Assembly (NCBI RefSeq): GCF_002926165.1
Contig: NZ_MAGP01000132.1
Coordinates: 1 to 64,000, forward strand
Length of the DNA: 64,000 nt
DNA from: Micromonospora chalcea
GTDB lineage: Bacteria; Actinomycetota; Actinomycetes; Mycobacteriales; Micromonosporaceae
Direction of reading: 5' to 3'
The notes beneath the pieces were generated by a model. The model was not told the DNA's origin. It saw nothing but the letters and a program-made list of their open reading frames with translations, and searched no databases. Numbering within the stretch: position 1 is the stretch's first letter; every line of letters begins with the position of its first letter. Positions 1 through 9,600 of the stretch are shown here, piece by piece. A program made the translations under genes and the position numbers.

Positions 1-488
1 GTACGCGCGACGTCGCCAAGGCGGTGTCGCTGGGCTTCCAGGCGTCGGAGGATTCCGAGTCGAACTACGACCGGATGAAGCAGAAGGTCAACGACGAACT
101 CAAGCAGCACTTCCGGCCCGAGTTCCTGAACCGGATCGACGACACGATCGTCTTCCACCAGCTGCGTCAGAACGAGATCCTGTCGATCGTCGACATCATG
201 ATCGCCCGGATCGAGACCCAGCTGCGGAACAAGGACATGGGTCTGGAGCTGACCGACAACGCGAAGAAGTACCTCGCGAAGAAGGGCTTCGACCCGGTGC
301 TGGGCGCGCGGCCGCTGCGTCGCACGATCCAGCGCGACATCGAGGACAACCTGTCCGAGCGGATCCTGTTCAACGAGCTGACCCCGGGTCAGATCGTGGT
401 CGTGGACTGCGAAGGCGACCCCGACGACACCGACACGTCCACACTCGTCTTCCGGGCCGGCAAGCCGGTGCCGACGGGTCAGCCGTAG
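1..488 (+). CDS. clpC: ClpC-type Clp protease ATPase subunit, C-terminal end (5' partial)
   Basis: This is the end of a Hsp100/Clp AAA+ unfoldase, read in the frame that starts at base 3. The visible part begins TRDVAKAVSLGF, passes through the conserved region HFRPEFLNRIDDTIVFH of the second AAA+ module, and ends with the small C-terminal D2 domain (GFDPVLGARPLRRTIQRDIED). ClpC feeds unfolded substrates to the ClpP peptidase in the cytoplasm and is a housekeeping gene in actinomycetes. About 160 codons are in the window; the rest lies upstream. Its stop overlaps the tail of the convergent deaminase gene by about 10 bases. It marks the chromosomal edge of the biosynthetic region. Confidence 0.95.
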   Translation, partial: TRDVAKAVSLGFQASEDSESNYDRMKQKVNDELKQHFRPEFLNRIDDTIVFHQLRQNEILSIVDIMIARIETQLRNKDMGLELTDNAKKYLAKKGFDPVLGARPLRRTIQRDIEDNLSERILFNELTPGQIVVVDCEGDPDDTDTSTLVFRAGKPVPTGQP

Positions 489-1456
489 GCCCGCCGGCCC
501 ACCGCCACCAGATGATCACGCGTCGCGTCGTCGCAGAGCGCCCCGGCCACCCCGGCGGCGTACGCCCGCTCGGGCCCGAGCCCGAGACGCGCCGCCAACT
601 CGTGCTCACGGCCCAGATCGGTACCGAACATCGCCGGGTCGTCGGTCCCGACCGAGCAGCGCAGACCGGCGGCGACGAGGCGGGGCAACGGATGCGCGGC
701 CTCGGACTCCACCACCCGGGTCCGCAGGTTCGACGTGGGGCACACGTCCAGCACCACACCCCGGTCCCGCAGCTCGGCGAGCAGGTCGTCGTCCTCGGCG
801 GCCCGGATGCCGTGCCGGATCCGGGCCGGAGCCAGCTCCAGCAGGTCGCGTACCGAATCCGGCCCGCCCGCCTCGCCGCCGTGCGGGACGAACGCCAGAC
901 CGCCGTCGCGGGCGATCGCCACCGCCCGGGCGAACGCCTTCGCCGGCGCGGCCAGCTCCGGCCCGCCCAGACCGAACCCGACCACGCCCCGGTCCCGGTA
1001 CCGCACGGCCTGGCGGGCGCACTCCTCCGCGTCCGCCGGCGGCAACTCGCGGTCCACGTCGGGCGTCAGCAACACCCGTACGCCGTGCCGCTCGTACGCC
1101 TCGGCCGCGCCGTCGGCGTACCCCTCGAAGATGTCCGCCCAGCCGACGCCCCGGCGCACCCGCTCGGCCGGCGAGAAGATGCCTTCCAGGTAGACAGCGC
1201 CGTGCGTGGCCGCCTCGGCGGCGTACGCCACCACGACGCGCCGGAAGTCGTCGGCCGTACGCAGGCAGTTGGTGGTCAACACCCAGGTGCGGACGAAGTG
1301 GTCGAAGTCGGTGAACTCGTAGAGCTGACGCAGACCCTCGACCGTCTCCGCGGGCAGCCGCTGACCGTTGCGGCGGGCGATGACCAGGAGCGTCTCCGGC
1401 CGCACCGTCCCTTCGAAGTGGACGTGCAGCTCGATCTTCGGGGCCGGCACGGCCAT
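479..1456 (-). CDS. add: Adenosine deaminase family protein
   Basis: A 325-residue metal-dependent purine deaminase of the amidohydrolase superfamily. The zinc site is visible: HVHFEG near the N-terminus, a histidine in VPHGGEAGG, and GTDDPAMFGT near the C-terminus, with the catalytic Glu in HGGEAG. The family hydrolyses adenosine or a related 6-aminopurine nucleoside to the 6-oxo form; 6-aminodeoxyfutalosine is an alternative substrate for bacterial members. The chosen ATG precedes the HxH motif by a few residues and overlaps the stop of the AraC gene (ATGA), so the two are translationally coupled. A longer reading frame upstream has no support. Probably salvage metabolism rather than part of the enediyne cluster. 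Confidence 0.85.
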   Translation of the reverse strand: MAVPAPKIELHVHFEGTVRPETLLVIARRNGQRLPAETVEGLRQLYEFTDFDHFVRTWVLTTNCLRTADDFRRVVVAYAAEAATHGAVYLEGIFSPAERVRRGVGWADIFEGYADGAAEAYERHGVRVLLTPDVDRELPPADAEECARQAVRYRDRGVVGFGLGGPELAAPAKAFARAVAIARDGGLAFVPHGGEAGGPDSVRDLLELAPARIRHGIRAAEDDDLLAELRDRGVVLDVCPTSNLRTRVVESEAAHPLPRLVAAGLRCSVGTDDPAMFGTDLGREHELAARLGLGPERAYAAGVAGALCDDATRDHLVAVGRRAYG

Positions 1457-2337
1457 CAGGCGGTTCGGAGCGCGCGCCGCTCGGCCATCACCGGCGTCCG
1501 CCCCCGCCAGCCGGCCTGCGACACGCCCAGCAGCCAGCGCAGCGGCGTGGCGGAGAGCAACGGCGGATCGGTGACCCGCACCTGCCGCACCGGCACCGTG
1601 AGCGTGGCCCGCGCGACGGTGATGCGCTGGGCGCTGCCCGTCTCGGCCGGTATCCGCAGGTCCGCGTCGCCGATCAGGAAGCTGTCCGGCGCGCCGTCGA
1701 CGAGCGCCGAGGTGGCGTCCCGGTCCGGGCGCAGCAGCAGGACCCGGGCGCGGTGCTCGCCCGGCGGCACGGTGGCGGGCAGCGCGGCCGGCAGTGGACG
1801 CGGCGCGGCCGTCCACCATTCGTTGCGCCCCCCGTCGTGGGGCGCCACCGCGGCGAGCAGCAGCCCCGGCAGGTCCACGGTGTCGAGGTGCATCAGCGCC
1901 CGGGGGCCCTGGCCGGCGACTATCGCGCGGCTGCGGATCACCGGCAGCAGCGCCGCCACCGACACGCCCGCCAACTGCCGGGCGAGCTGGCGGAACCGCT
2001 CCGGGGGCAAACTCACCCAGCGCCGGAACTGGGTGGTGAACGTGCCGACGCTGGAGTACCCGACCTGGGCGCTGATCGCCGTGACGGTGAGCGAGGAACG
2101 CAGCAGCAGCCGTCGCGCCTCGGCCATCCGCAGGGCGGCCAGGAAACGTGCCGGTGTCATCGAGGTGGCCTGCTTGAACACGCGATGAAAATAGAAGGGG
2201 CTGAACGGGGCAAGGCGCGCCAGCGTTTCCAGCGGCAACGGCCTGCCGAGCTCTCTTTTCATGTGCTCAATCACCCGGACAATGGCGGCCGACCGGCCGT
2301 CATGTTCCTTGCAGTCGGCACCTGAAAACTGCCCCAT
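1456..2337 (-). CDS. AraC-family transcriptional regulator
   Basis: A 293-residue regulator with the AraC/XylS DNA-binding domain at the N-terminus (about residues 20-118; SPFYFHRVFKQATSMTPARF, then VGYSSVGTFTTQFRRW) followed by a C-terminal domain of about 170 residues without a recognised ligand-binding motif. Family members with N-terminal HTHs are often activators that sense small molecules. The ATG at 2337 is preceded by a good ribosome site (GGAGGGG). It is divergent from the enediyne cassette, whose first gene starts 340 bases away, and coupled to the downstream deaminase gene. It is the only DNA-binding regulator adjacent to the warhead genes, so a role in their control is possible but only inferred from position. 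Confidence 0.85.
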   Translation of the reverse strand: MGQFSGADCKEHDGRSAAIVRVIEHMKRELGRPLPLETLARLAPFSPFYFHRVFKQATSMTPARFLAALRMAEARRLLLRSSLTVTAISAQVGYSSVGTFTTQFRRWVSLPPERFRQLARQLAGVSVAALLPVIRSRAIVAGQGPRALMHLDTVDLPGLLLAAVAPHDGGRNEWWTAAPRPLPAALPATVPPGEHRARVLLLRPDRDATSALVDGAPDSFLIGDADLRIPAETGSAQRITVARATLTVPVRQVRVTDPPLLSATPLRWLLGVSQAGWRGRTPVMAERRALRTA

Positions 2338-2676
2338 GGCCCCTCCATCGCTACCCGGAAACCGTGACCAATAGTGCTGTGCGGCTCTTGAACGAGTCTT
2401 GATTTGCCGCACGCGGGCCGCTCGGGCGCCCTCGGCGGCAGGCGATACGTGCTGGCCGGAGCCGGTGCGGGACCCACTTCCAGGCTTGCGCGCACCCGGC
2501 TTCACGCGCCCGCCGAAGCGGTGCCGACGGTCACCTGAGGCAACACAGCAACCTGCGAGAAGACAGTCGCCGAGGCGTTCCGCGAGTATTGGCCAGAGCG
2601 GGCACGCCAATCGAAGAACTTCTCTGCAGGCGAGCAGGATCCGCACGCGTACACCCCACGGCGAATTGGACTTGCC
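2338..2676. other. Intergenic region between AraC gene and enediyne cassette
   Basis: About 340 bases separate the divergent AraC and UnbL genes. No coding region has family support here. The stretch around 2530-2680 is less GC-rich than the genes and should hold the promoters for both directions, but no clear -35/-10 pair could be assigned by eye. Confidence 0.6.
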
Positions 2677-3648
2677 ATGGCCCGAATATTGTTGGCACTG
2701 CGACAACGAATCCTGACGCCGGATAAGCGCGAGGCGCTGTTTGACACACGCGGCTTCCATGTCAAGAACGACGCCGCGCGGCAGGCCCTGGAAAGCGCCG
2801 GGCAGAGTTTCATCGGCGGTTTCGGTGACGCCGCCGGGGCGCCGGAGCCCCGGGCCGCCGAGGAACTGCTGGAAAGCCGGCCGGCGCCGCTGCGCGGCTT
2901 CGCCTACGAGGGCGCCGCGATGGCGTACGCCCTGATGGACGGCCTCCGCCCCGGCGGCGGCCGGGGCATGGCGCGGTTCCTGGCCGGGCGCGGCGACGCG
3001 CACGTCTACATGGCCCATGTGGGCGCCGGCTGGGCCATGGCCCGGCTGCCCCGCTGGCGGCGGCCGGCGATCCTCCCGCCCGACCCGCTGCTGCGCTGGC
3101 TCGCCCTCGACGGCTACGGCTTCCACCAGGCCTACTTCCACACCGGCCGGTACGTCCACGAACGGCACCGCGACCCGGCGCACATCTGGCCGGCGGAGCT
3201 GCGGCACTACGCGCCGCACGCGGTGGACCAGGGCATCGGCCGGGCGCTGTGGTTCGTCGCCGGCGCCGACCCGGCCGAACTGGTCCGGCTGCTCCACCGG
3301 TTCCCCGCCGACCGGCACTCCGACCTGTGGAGCGGGGTCGGCCTGGCCGCCAGCTACGCCGGTGGCGCCGATCTGACGGAACTGCGAACGCTGCGCGAGG
3401 CGGCCGGCGAGCACCGGGCGGCGCTCGGCCAGGGCGCCGCGTTCGCGGCCAAGGCCCGGATGCGGGCCGGACACGTGCCGACGCACACCGCTGTCGCGGT
3501 CGGCGCGTTCTGCGTCACCAGCATCGAGCAGGCCGCCGCGATCACCGATGCCGCCCTGACCGATCTGACCGACTCGGCGTCGCTGCCCGCCTTCGCGGTG
3601 TGGCGTCAGCGGATCGCCGACCATCTCGTACTGCTGGGGAGGTGCTGA
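2677..3648 (+). CDS. unbL: Enediyne biosynthesis protein UnbL/E3 (DUF1702)
   Basis: A 323-residue DUF1702 protein, the first gene of the conserved enediyne warhead cassette (E3 in C-1027-type nomenclature). Typical features include LRGFAYEGAAMAYALMDG and the central GYGFHQAYFHTGRY block. The family accompanies PKSE genes in enediyne clusters and is needed for warhead formation in those studied; its chemistry is not established. Length matches the family. It is followed after 4 bases by UnbV, and the order UnbL-UnbV-UnbU-PKSE-thioesterase on one strand indicates a single operon. The ATG has no strong ribosome site, but an in-frame start further upstream is not supported. Confidence 0.93.
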   Translation: MARILLALRQRILTPDKREALFDTRGFHVKNDAARQALESAGQSFIGGFGDAAGAPEPRAAEELLESRPAPLRGFAYEGAAMAYALMDGLRPGGGRGMARFLAGRGDAHVYMAHVGAGWAMARLPRWRRPAILPPDPLLRWLALDGYGFHQAYFHTGRYVHERHRDPAHIWPAELRHYAPHAVDQGIGRALWFVAGADPAELVRLLHRFPADRHSDLWSGVGLAASYAGGADLTELRTLREAAGEHRAALGQGAAFAAKARMRAGHVPTHTAVAVGAFCVTSIEQAAAITDAALTDLTDSASLPAFAVWRQRIADHLVLLGRC

Positions 3649-3652
3649 CCGG

Positions 3653-5605
3653 GTGTCCATGATCCTGGGTTGGGGCCGACGTCATCTCGCCGGGCTGACC
3701 GCCCTGCTGCTGATCGTCGGCCTGTTCCTGATCGCCGAGCCGGCCACTGCTACCGACGAGGAACGGCGACGGGTGGCCGCGGGCTACCGGTTCACGCCGC
3801 TGTCCATCGCGATCCCGGGTGGTCTGCCGCAGCAGAGCATCCGCCGGGTCAACAAGGAGTACACGCACATCGACGCGTGGATCTCGTCGGTGGGCGCCGG
3901 GGTCGCCATGAACGACATCGACGGCGACGGCCTGGCCAACGACCTCTGCGTCACCGACCCGCGGATCGACCGGGTGGTGGTCACCCCGACGCCCGGGGCG
4001 CGCCAGGAGCGGTACCAGCCGTTCGTGCTCGACCCGGCGCCGCTGCCGATGGGGCCGCACATGGCGCCGATGGGCTGCGCGCCCGGCGACTTCAACGAGG
4101 ACGGTCGCACCGACCTGCTGGTCTACTGGTGGGGCCGGACACCGGTGATCTTCCTGGCCCGCCCGGACGCCACCGGTCTGTCCGCGGCGGCGTTCCAGCC
4201 GGTCGAGCTGGTCCCCCGGCCCGCCGCCGCCGACGGCGGCTACACCGGGCCGCGGTGGAACACCAACACGGTGAGCGTGGCGGACTTCGACGGCGACGGT
4301 CACGAGGACGTGTTCGTCGGCAACTACTTCCCCGACGGCCCGGTGCTCGACCACACGGTCAGCGGCGGCGTGGCGATGAACAGGTCCATGTCGGCCGCGT
4401 ACAACGGCGGGCGCGACCATGTCCTGCGCTGGACCGGCGCGACCGCCGACAGCGTCACCTTCGCCGACGTGCCGGACCTCTTCGACGACGACGTCTCCCG
4501 CGGCTGGGCACTCGCGTCGACCGCCACCGACCTCGACGGCGACCTGCTGCCCGAGCTGTACGTGGCGAACGACTTCGGCCCCGACCGGCTGCTGCACAAC
4601 CGCTCCACGCCGGGCCGGGTGCGGCTGGCCCTGGTCGAGGGCGAGGGCAGCCGGCTCACCGTGCCCAAGTCGAAGATCCTCGGGCACGACTCCTTCAAGG
4701 GCATGGGCGTGGACGTCGGCGACCTGGACGGCGACGGCCTCTACGACATGTACGTCGGCAACATCACCACCTCGTTCGGCATCCAGGAGAGCAACTTCGC
4801 CTTCGTCAACCAGGCCCGGGACACCGACGACCTGCGGCAGCGGCTCGCCGACGGGCGGGCGCCGTTCGTCGACCGCAGCGCCCCGCTCAACCTCGCCTGG
4901 AGCGGCTGGAGCTGGGACGTCAAGATCGCCGACCTGACCAACAGCGGCCGGCCCGACATCGTGCAGACCAGCGGCTTCGTCAAGGGCGAGGTGAACCGGT
5001 GGGCGCAGCTGCAGGAGCTGGCCACCGCCAACGACACGCTGCTGGAGCACACCTCGGCGTGGCCACGGGTCCGGCAGGGCGACGACATCGCCGGCGGCCA
5101 GCCGCTGCGCCTGCACGCCCGGATGCCCGGCGGCGCCTACGCCGACATCGCCGGCCAGCTCGGCCTGGCGGTGCCCATCCCGACCCGGGGCATCGCGCTC
5201 GGCGACGCCGACGGCGACGGCCGGCTGGACATGGCGGTGGCCCGGCAGTGGGACGCGCCGGTGTTCTACCGCAACGACAGCCCCGGCACCGGATCGCAGC
5301 TGTCCCTGAAGCTGAACCGGCCGCCGGCCGGCGACGCCGCCACCGGCTCCCCGGTGATCGGCGCGGACGTCACCGTCCGCACCCCGGACGGCCGTGTGCT
5401 GCGCGGCCGGGTCGACGGCGGCAGCGGCCACTCCGGCCGGCGCAGCTTCGAGGTGCACATCGGCCTCGGCGACGTCACCGGGCTGGTCCAGGTCGACCTG
5501 GCCTGGCGGGACCGCACCGGCGCGCCACGCGCGCAGACGGTGACGCTCGCCCCCGGCCGGCACGCGCTCACCCTCGGCACCCAGGCACAGGAGGCGAGTT
5601 CATGA
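3653..5605 (+). CDS. unbV: Enediyne biosynthesis protein UnbV/E4 (CRTAC1-like)
   Basis: A 650-residue exported or membrane-anchored protein. An N-terminal hydrophobic segment (about residues 8-28, LAGLTALLLIVGLFLIAEPA) is followed by a propeller-like region with repeated FG-GAP calcium-loop motifs: DIDGDGLAND, DFNEDGRTD, DFDGDGHED, DLDGDLLPE, DLDGDGLYD and DADGDGRLD. The last part (VTVRTPDGRVLRGRVDGGSGHSG onward) is the ASPIC/UnbV domain that carries this gene's name. It belongs to the conserved enediyne cassette; its biochemical role is unknown. The GTG at 3653 follows GGGGAGG at a suitable distance; an ATG two codons later is an alternative. Its stop overlaps the UnbU start. Confidence 0.93.
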   Translation: MSMILGWGRRHLAGLTALLLIVGLFLIAEPATATDEERRRVAAGYRFTPLSIAIPGGLPQQSIRRVNKEYTHIDAWISSVGAGVAMNDIDGDGLANDLCVTDPRIDRVVVTPTPGARQERYQPFVLDPAPLPMGPHMAPMGCAPGDFNEDGRTDLLVYWWGRTPVIFLARPDATGLSAAAFQPVELVPRPAAADGGYTGPRWNTNTVSVADFDGDGHEDVFVGNYFPDGPVLDHTVSGGVAMNRSMSAAYNGGRDHVLRWTGATADSVTFADVPDLFDDDVSRGWALASTATDLDGDLLPELYVANDFGPDRLLHNRSTPGRVRLALVEGEGSRLTVPKSKILGHDSFKGMGVDVGDLDGDGLYDMYVGNITTSFGIQESNFAFVNQARDTDDLRQRLADGRAPFVDRSAPLNLAWSGWSWDVKIADLTNSGRPDIVQTSGFVKGEVNRWAQLQELATANDTLLEHTSAWPRVRQGDDIAGGQPLRLHARMPGGAYADIAGQLGLAVPIPTRGIALGDADGDGRLDMAVARQWDAPVFYRNDSPGTGSQLSLKLNRPPAGDAATGSPVIGADVTVRTPDGRVLRGRVDGGSGHSGRRSFEVHIGLGDVTGLVQVDLAWRDRTGAPRAQTVTLAPGRHALTLGTQAQEASS

Positions 5606-6573
5606 CGAAGCCACGCGACCCGCGAGTGACAGCGCTGCGCCGCTTCGCGATCTCGATCACCGTCCTCAACATCCTCGGCTACACGGTCCTCGGCTTCGAG
5701 CAGCCCGCGCTCTGGCCGGTGTACGCCGTGCTCACCGCGTACGCCGCCGAGCTGCTGCTGGAGGCGGTGGGCGCCCGGGGTGAGGGCCGCGCCCCCCGGT
5801 ACGCCGGCGGCGTGCGCAACCTGGTCGAGTTCCTCTTCCCCGCGCACATCACCGCGCTGGCGGTGAACATGCTGCTCTACACCAACGACCGGGTGCTGGT
5901 GATGCTCTTCGGCGTGCTGGTGGCGATCAGCGGCAAGTGGCTGCTGCGGGCGCCGGTCAACGGGCGGCTGCGGCACTTCATGAACCCGTCGAACTTCGGC
6001 ATCGCGATCGTGCTGCTGCTGTTCCCGTGGGTCTCCATCGCGCCGCCGTACCACTTCACCGAGAACCTCTCCGGCCCCGCCGACTGGGCGATCGTGGCCG
6101 TGATCCTCGTCCTCGGCACGATGCTCAACGCGAAGCTCACCCGCCGGATGTGGCTGATCGCCGGCTGGCTGTCGATCTTCGTGGTGCAGTCGGTGGTCCG
6201 GGGCCTGGTGCTGGACACGTCGATCGTGGCCGCGCTGGCCACCATGACCGGTACCGCGTTCGTCCTGTTCACCAACTACATGATCACCGATCCGGGCACC
6301 ACGCCGAGCCGGCCCGCCGCCCAGTTCGCGTTCGGTGGCGGCGTGGCGCTGGTGTACGGCGTGCTGACCGGCGCCTCGGTGACGTACGGGCTCTTCTTCG
6401 CCACCGCGATCGTCTGCCTGGTCCGCGGCACCTTCCTCTGGTCGCTGCACGCCTCGCGCCGCGAGCAGCGGCGCCGCGAGCAGGACCAACCCGTCTCGCC
6501 CGCAACGCCCGGGACACCGGCCACCGCCGGTCCCGTCTCCGCGGACAACGGCAAGCGGCCCGTGCCCGCCTGA
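5602..6573 (+). CDS. unbU: Enediyne biosynthesis protein UnbU/E5 (RnfD-like membrane protein)
   Basis: A 323-residue integral membrane protein with about eight to nine hydrophobic segments, including MLFGVLVAISGKWLL, IVAVILVLGTML and FAFGGGVALVYGVLTGA. The block NYMITDPGTTP resembles the ATDPVTSP region of RnfD/NqrB electron-transport subunits, which suggests redox work at the membrane; this is an inference. UnbU is one of the five genes found with every classical enediyne PKSE. The tail is charged and cytoplasmic-looking. The ATG overlaps the UnbV stop (ATGA), and PKSE follows after 32 bases. Confidence 0.93.
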   Translation: MTKPRDPRVTALRRFAISITVLNILGYTVLGFEQPALWPVYAVLTAYAAELLLEAVGARGEGRAPRYAGGVRNLVEFLFPAHITALAVNMLLYTNDRVLVMLFGVLVAISGKWLLRAPVNGRLRHFMNPSNFGIAIVLLLFPWVSIAPPYHFTENLSGPADWAIVAVILVLGTMLNAKLTRRMWLIAGWLSIFVVQSVVRGLVLDTSIVAALATMTGTAFVLFTNYMITDPGTTPSRPAAQFAFGGGVALVYGVLTGASVTYGLFFATAIVCLVRGTFLWSLHASRREQRRREQDQPVSPATPGTPATAGPVSADNGKRPVPA

Positions 6574-6605
6574 TCCGCGAATCGCACAACCCCAGGAGTG
6601 ACGAC

Positions 6606-9600
6606 ATGAGCAGAATCGCGGTCGTCGGCATGAGCTGCCGCTACCCGGAAGCCGATTCGGTGGCCGACCTGTGGCGCAACGCCCTCAGCGGACGCCGCGC
6701 GTTCCGCCGGCTGCCGCCGGAGCGGATGAGCCTGGAGGACTACTGGGACGCCGACCCGGCCACCCCGGACCGTTTCTACAACCGGCACGCCGCCGTCATC
6801 GAGGGGTACACGTTCGACCGGATCCGGCACCGGATCGCCGGCAGCACCTACCGCTCCACCGACCTCACCCACTGGCTGGCGCTGGACGTGGCCGGCGAGG
6901 CGCTCGCCGACGCCGGCTGGCCGGACGGCGCCGGGCTGCCCCGGGACCGTACCGCCGTGGTGGTCGGCAACACCCTCACCGGCGAGTTCTCCCGCGCCAA
7001 CGTGCTGCGGCTGCGCTGGCCGTACGTGCGCCGGGTGCTGGCCGCCGGGCTGCAGGAGCAGGGGTGGCCCGACCGGCGGATCGCGGAGTTCCTGGCGGTG
7101 ACCGAGGAGCGGTACAAGAGCCCGTTCCCGCCGATCGACGAGGACACGCTCGCCGGTGGTCTCTCCAACACCATCGCCGGGCGGATCTGCAACCACTTCG
7201 ACCTCGGTGGCGGCGGCTGGACGGTGGACGCCGCCTGCGCCTCCAGCCTGCTGTCCGTGGTCACCGCCGCGCGCGCCCTGGCCGACGGCGAGGCCGACGT
7301 GGCGGTGGCGGGCGGGGTGGACCTGTCCATCGACCCGTTCGAGATGGTCGGCTTCGCCAAGGCCGGCGCGCTGGCCCGCGACGAGATGCGGGTGTACGAC
7401 GAGCGGTCGCAGGGCTTCTGGCCGGGCGAGGGCTGCGGCATGGTCGTGCTGATGCGCCACGACGACGCGGTGGCGCAGGGGCGCGTCGTGCACGCGACGA
7501 TCGCCGGCTGGGGTGTCTCCTCCGACGGGCGCGGCGGGATGACCCGGCCGGAGGCGCAGGGCTACCGGCTGGCGCTGGACCGGGCGTACCAGCGGGCCGG
7601 CTTCGGCATCGGCACGGTCCCGCTCTTCGAGGGGCACGGCACCGGCACCGCCGTCGGCGACGCCACCGAGCTGCGTGCCCTCTCCGCCGCCCGGCGCGAC
7701 GCCGGGGCCACCGATCCGGCCGCCATCGGCTCCATCAAGGCGCTCATCGGGCACACCAAGGCCGCCGCCGGGGTGGCCGGGCTGATCAAGGCGACCATGG
7801 CGTTGCGGCACGCCATCGTCCCGCCCACCGCCGGGTGCGCCCGTCCCCGCGCGGAGCTGACCGCCGCGGACCGTACGCTGCGCGCCGCGCCGGTGGCCGA
7901 GCCGTGGCCGGACGGGGCGCCGCTGCGCGCCGGGGTCACCGCGATGGGCTTCGGCGGGATCAACACCCACCTGGTGCTGGAGGCCGGCCCGTCCGCCGTG
8001 CCGGAACGTGTCCGGCGGCAGCAGCTGCGGCTGGCCCGGCACACCCAGGACGCCGAGCTGCTGCTGCTCGACGCGGCCGACCCGGTGGCGCTGCGGGAAC
8101 GGGTGGCCGCGCTGCTGGATCCGCTGGCCCGGCTGTCGTACGGCGAGCTGACCGACCTGGCCGGCGCTCTGGCCGGCGAGGTACGCGGCCGGCCGATGCG
8201 GCTGGCGGTGGTCGCCGCCTCCCCCGCCGAGGCGGTGGACCGGTTCGAGCGTGCCCTGGCGGCGCTCGACCGGGGCGAGGAGGAGTTGTTCGCCGACGGG
8301 CTGGCGTTGCGGCGCACGCTGCGCCCGGCCCGGCTCGGGTTCCTCTTCCCCGGCCAGGGCTCCGGCCGCGGCGTCGACGGAGGCGCGCTGGCCCGGCGTT
8401 TCCCGGCCGCCGCCGAGGTGCACCGCCTGGCGGCGCTGCCGGCCGACGCGGACCCGGTGGCCACCGAGGTGGCCCAGCCGCGCATCGCCGCGGGTTCCCT
8501 GGCCGGCCTGCGGGTGCTCACCGAACTGGGCGTCGAGGCGCGGGTGGCGGTCGGGCACAGCCTCGGCGAGATCACCGCGCTGCACTGGGCCGGCACCGTC
8601 GACGCGGAGGCGCTGCTGCGGATCGCCGCGGCGCGCGGCGCGGTCATGGCCGGCTGCCGGGAACCGGGCACGATGGCCGGCATCGCCGCCGACGACACCG
8701 CCACCACCCGGCTGATCGGCGCCGAACCGGTGGTGGTGGCCGGCTACAACGGGCCGCGGCAGACGGTGGTCGCCGGCCCGTCCGACGCGGTCCGGCGGGT
8801 GTGCGAGCGGGCCACCGACGCCGGTGTGCACTGGGCGGACCTGGCCGTCTCGCACGCGTTCCACTCCCCGCTGATGGCGTCGGCCGCCCGCGAGTTCGGC
8901 GACTGGCTGGAAGGGGTCCGCCTGGCCCCGCCGCGCCGGCCGGTGGTCTCCACAGTCACCGGCGCGGAGCTGACCTCCGGCACCGACCTGGCGGCGCTGC
9001 TGCGCCGGCAGATCACCGAGCCGGTGCGCTTCGCCGCGGCGGTCACCGCGGCCGGCCGGCGGGTGGACGCGCTGGTCGAGGTCGGTCCCGGCCAGGTGCT
9101 CGCCCGGATGGCCCGGGAGCTGGTCGACGTGCCGGTGTTCGCCACCGGCACGGACGCGCCGACGCTCGCCGGGTTCCTCGGCACTGTCGGCGCGCTCTGG
9201 GCTCTGGGCGCGCCCGTGGACCACGCCGCGCTGGTCAGCGACCGTCCGATCCGTCCGCTCGACCTGGCCGCGCGGCGGCGCTTCTTCGCCAACCCGTGCG
9301 AGGCCGCGCCCGCCGTGGCCGTGGCGGCGGCGTCCCCGACCGGGGCCACCCCGCAGGCCGCGGGCGGGCCGGTGACCGTCGACGAGACGGCCCCGGCCGG
9401 AGGCGGACCGGCGGCCGACCCGCTGGCGGTGCTGCGCCGGCTGGCCGCGTCCCGCGCGGAGCTGCCGCCCGAGAGCGTCGGCGCGGACACCCGGCTCCTC
9501 GACGGTCTGCACCTCAGCTCGATCGCCGTGGGTCAGCTGGTGAACGAGGCCGCCCGGGAACTGGGCCTGCCCGCGGTGCAGGCGCCGACGAACTTCGCCA

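Noticed and set aside
1456..3660. AraC frame extended upstream across 734 codons
   Set aside because: The extra N-terminus is antisense to UnbL and low in complexity; the AraC domain starts after the ATG at 2337.
3670..6573. Long plus-strand frame across UnbV and UnbU
   Set aside because: Out of frame with the recognised UnbV; Arg/Pro-rich translation without motifs. Only its last 323 codons, the UnbU gene, are real.
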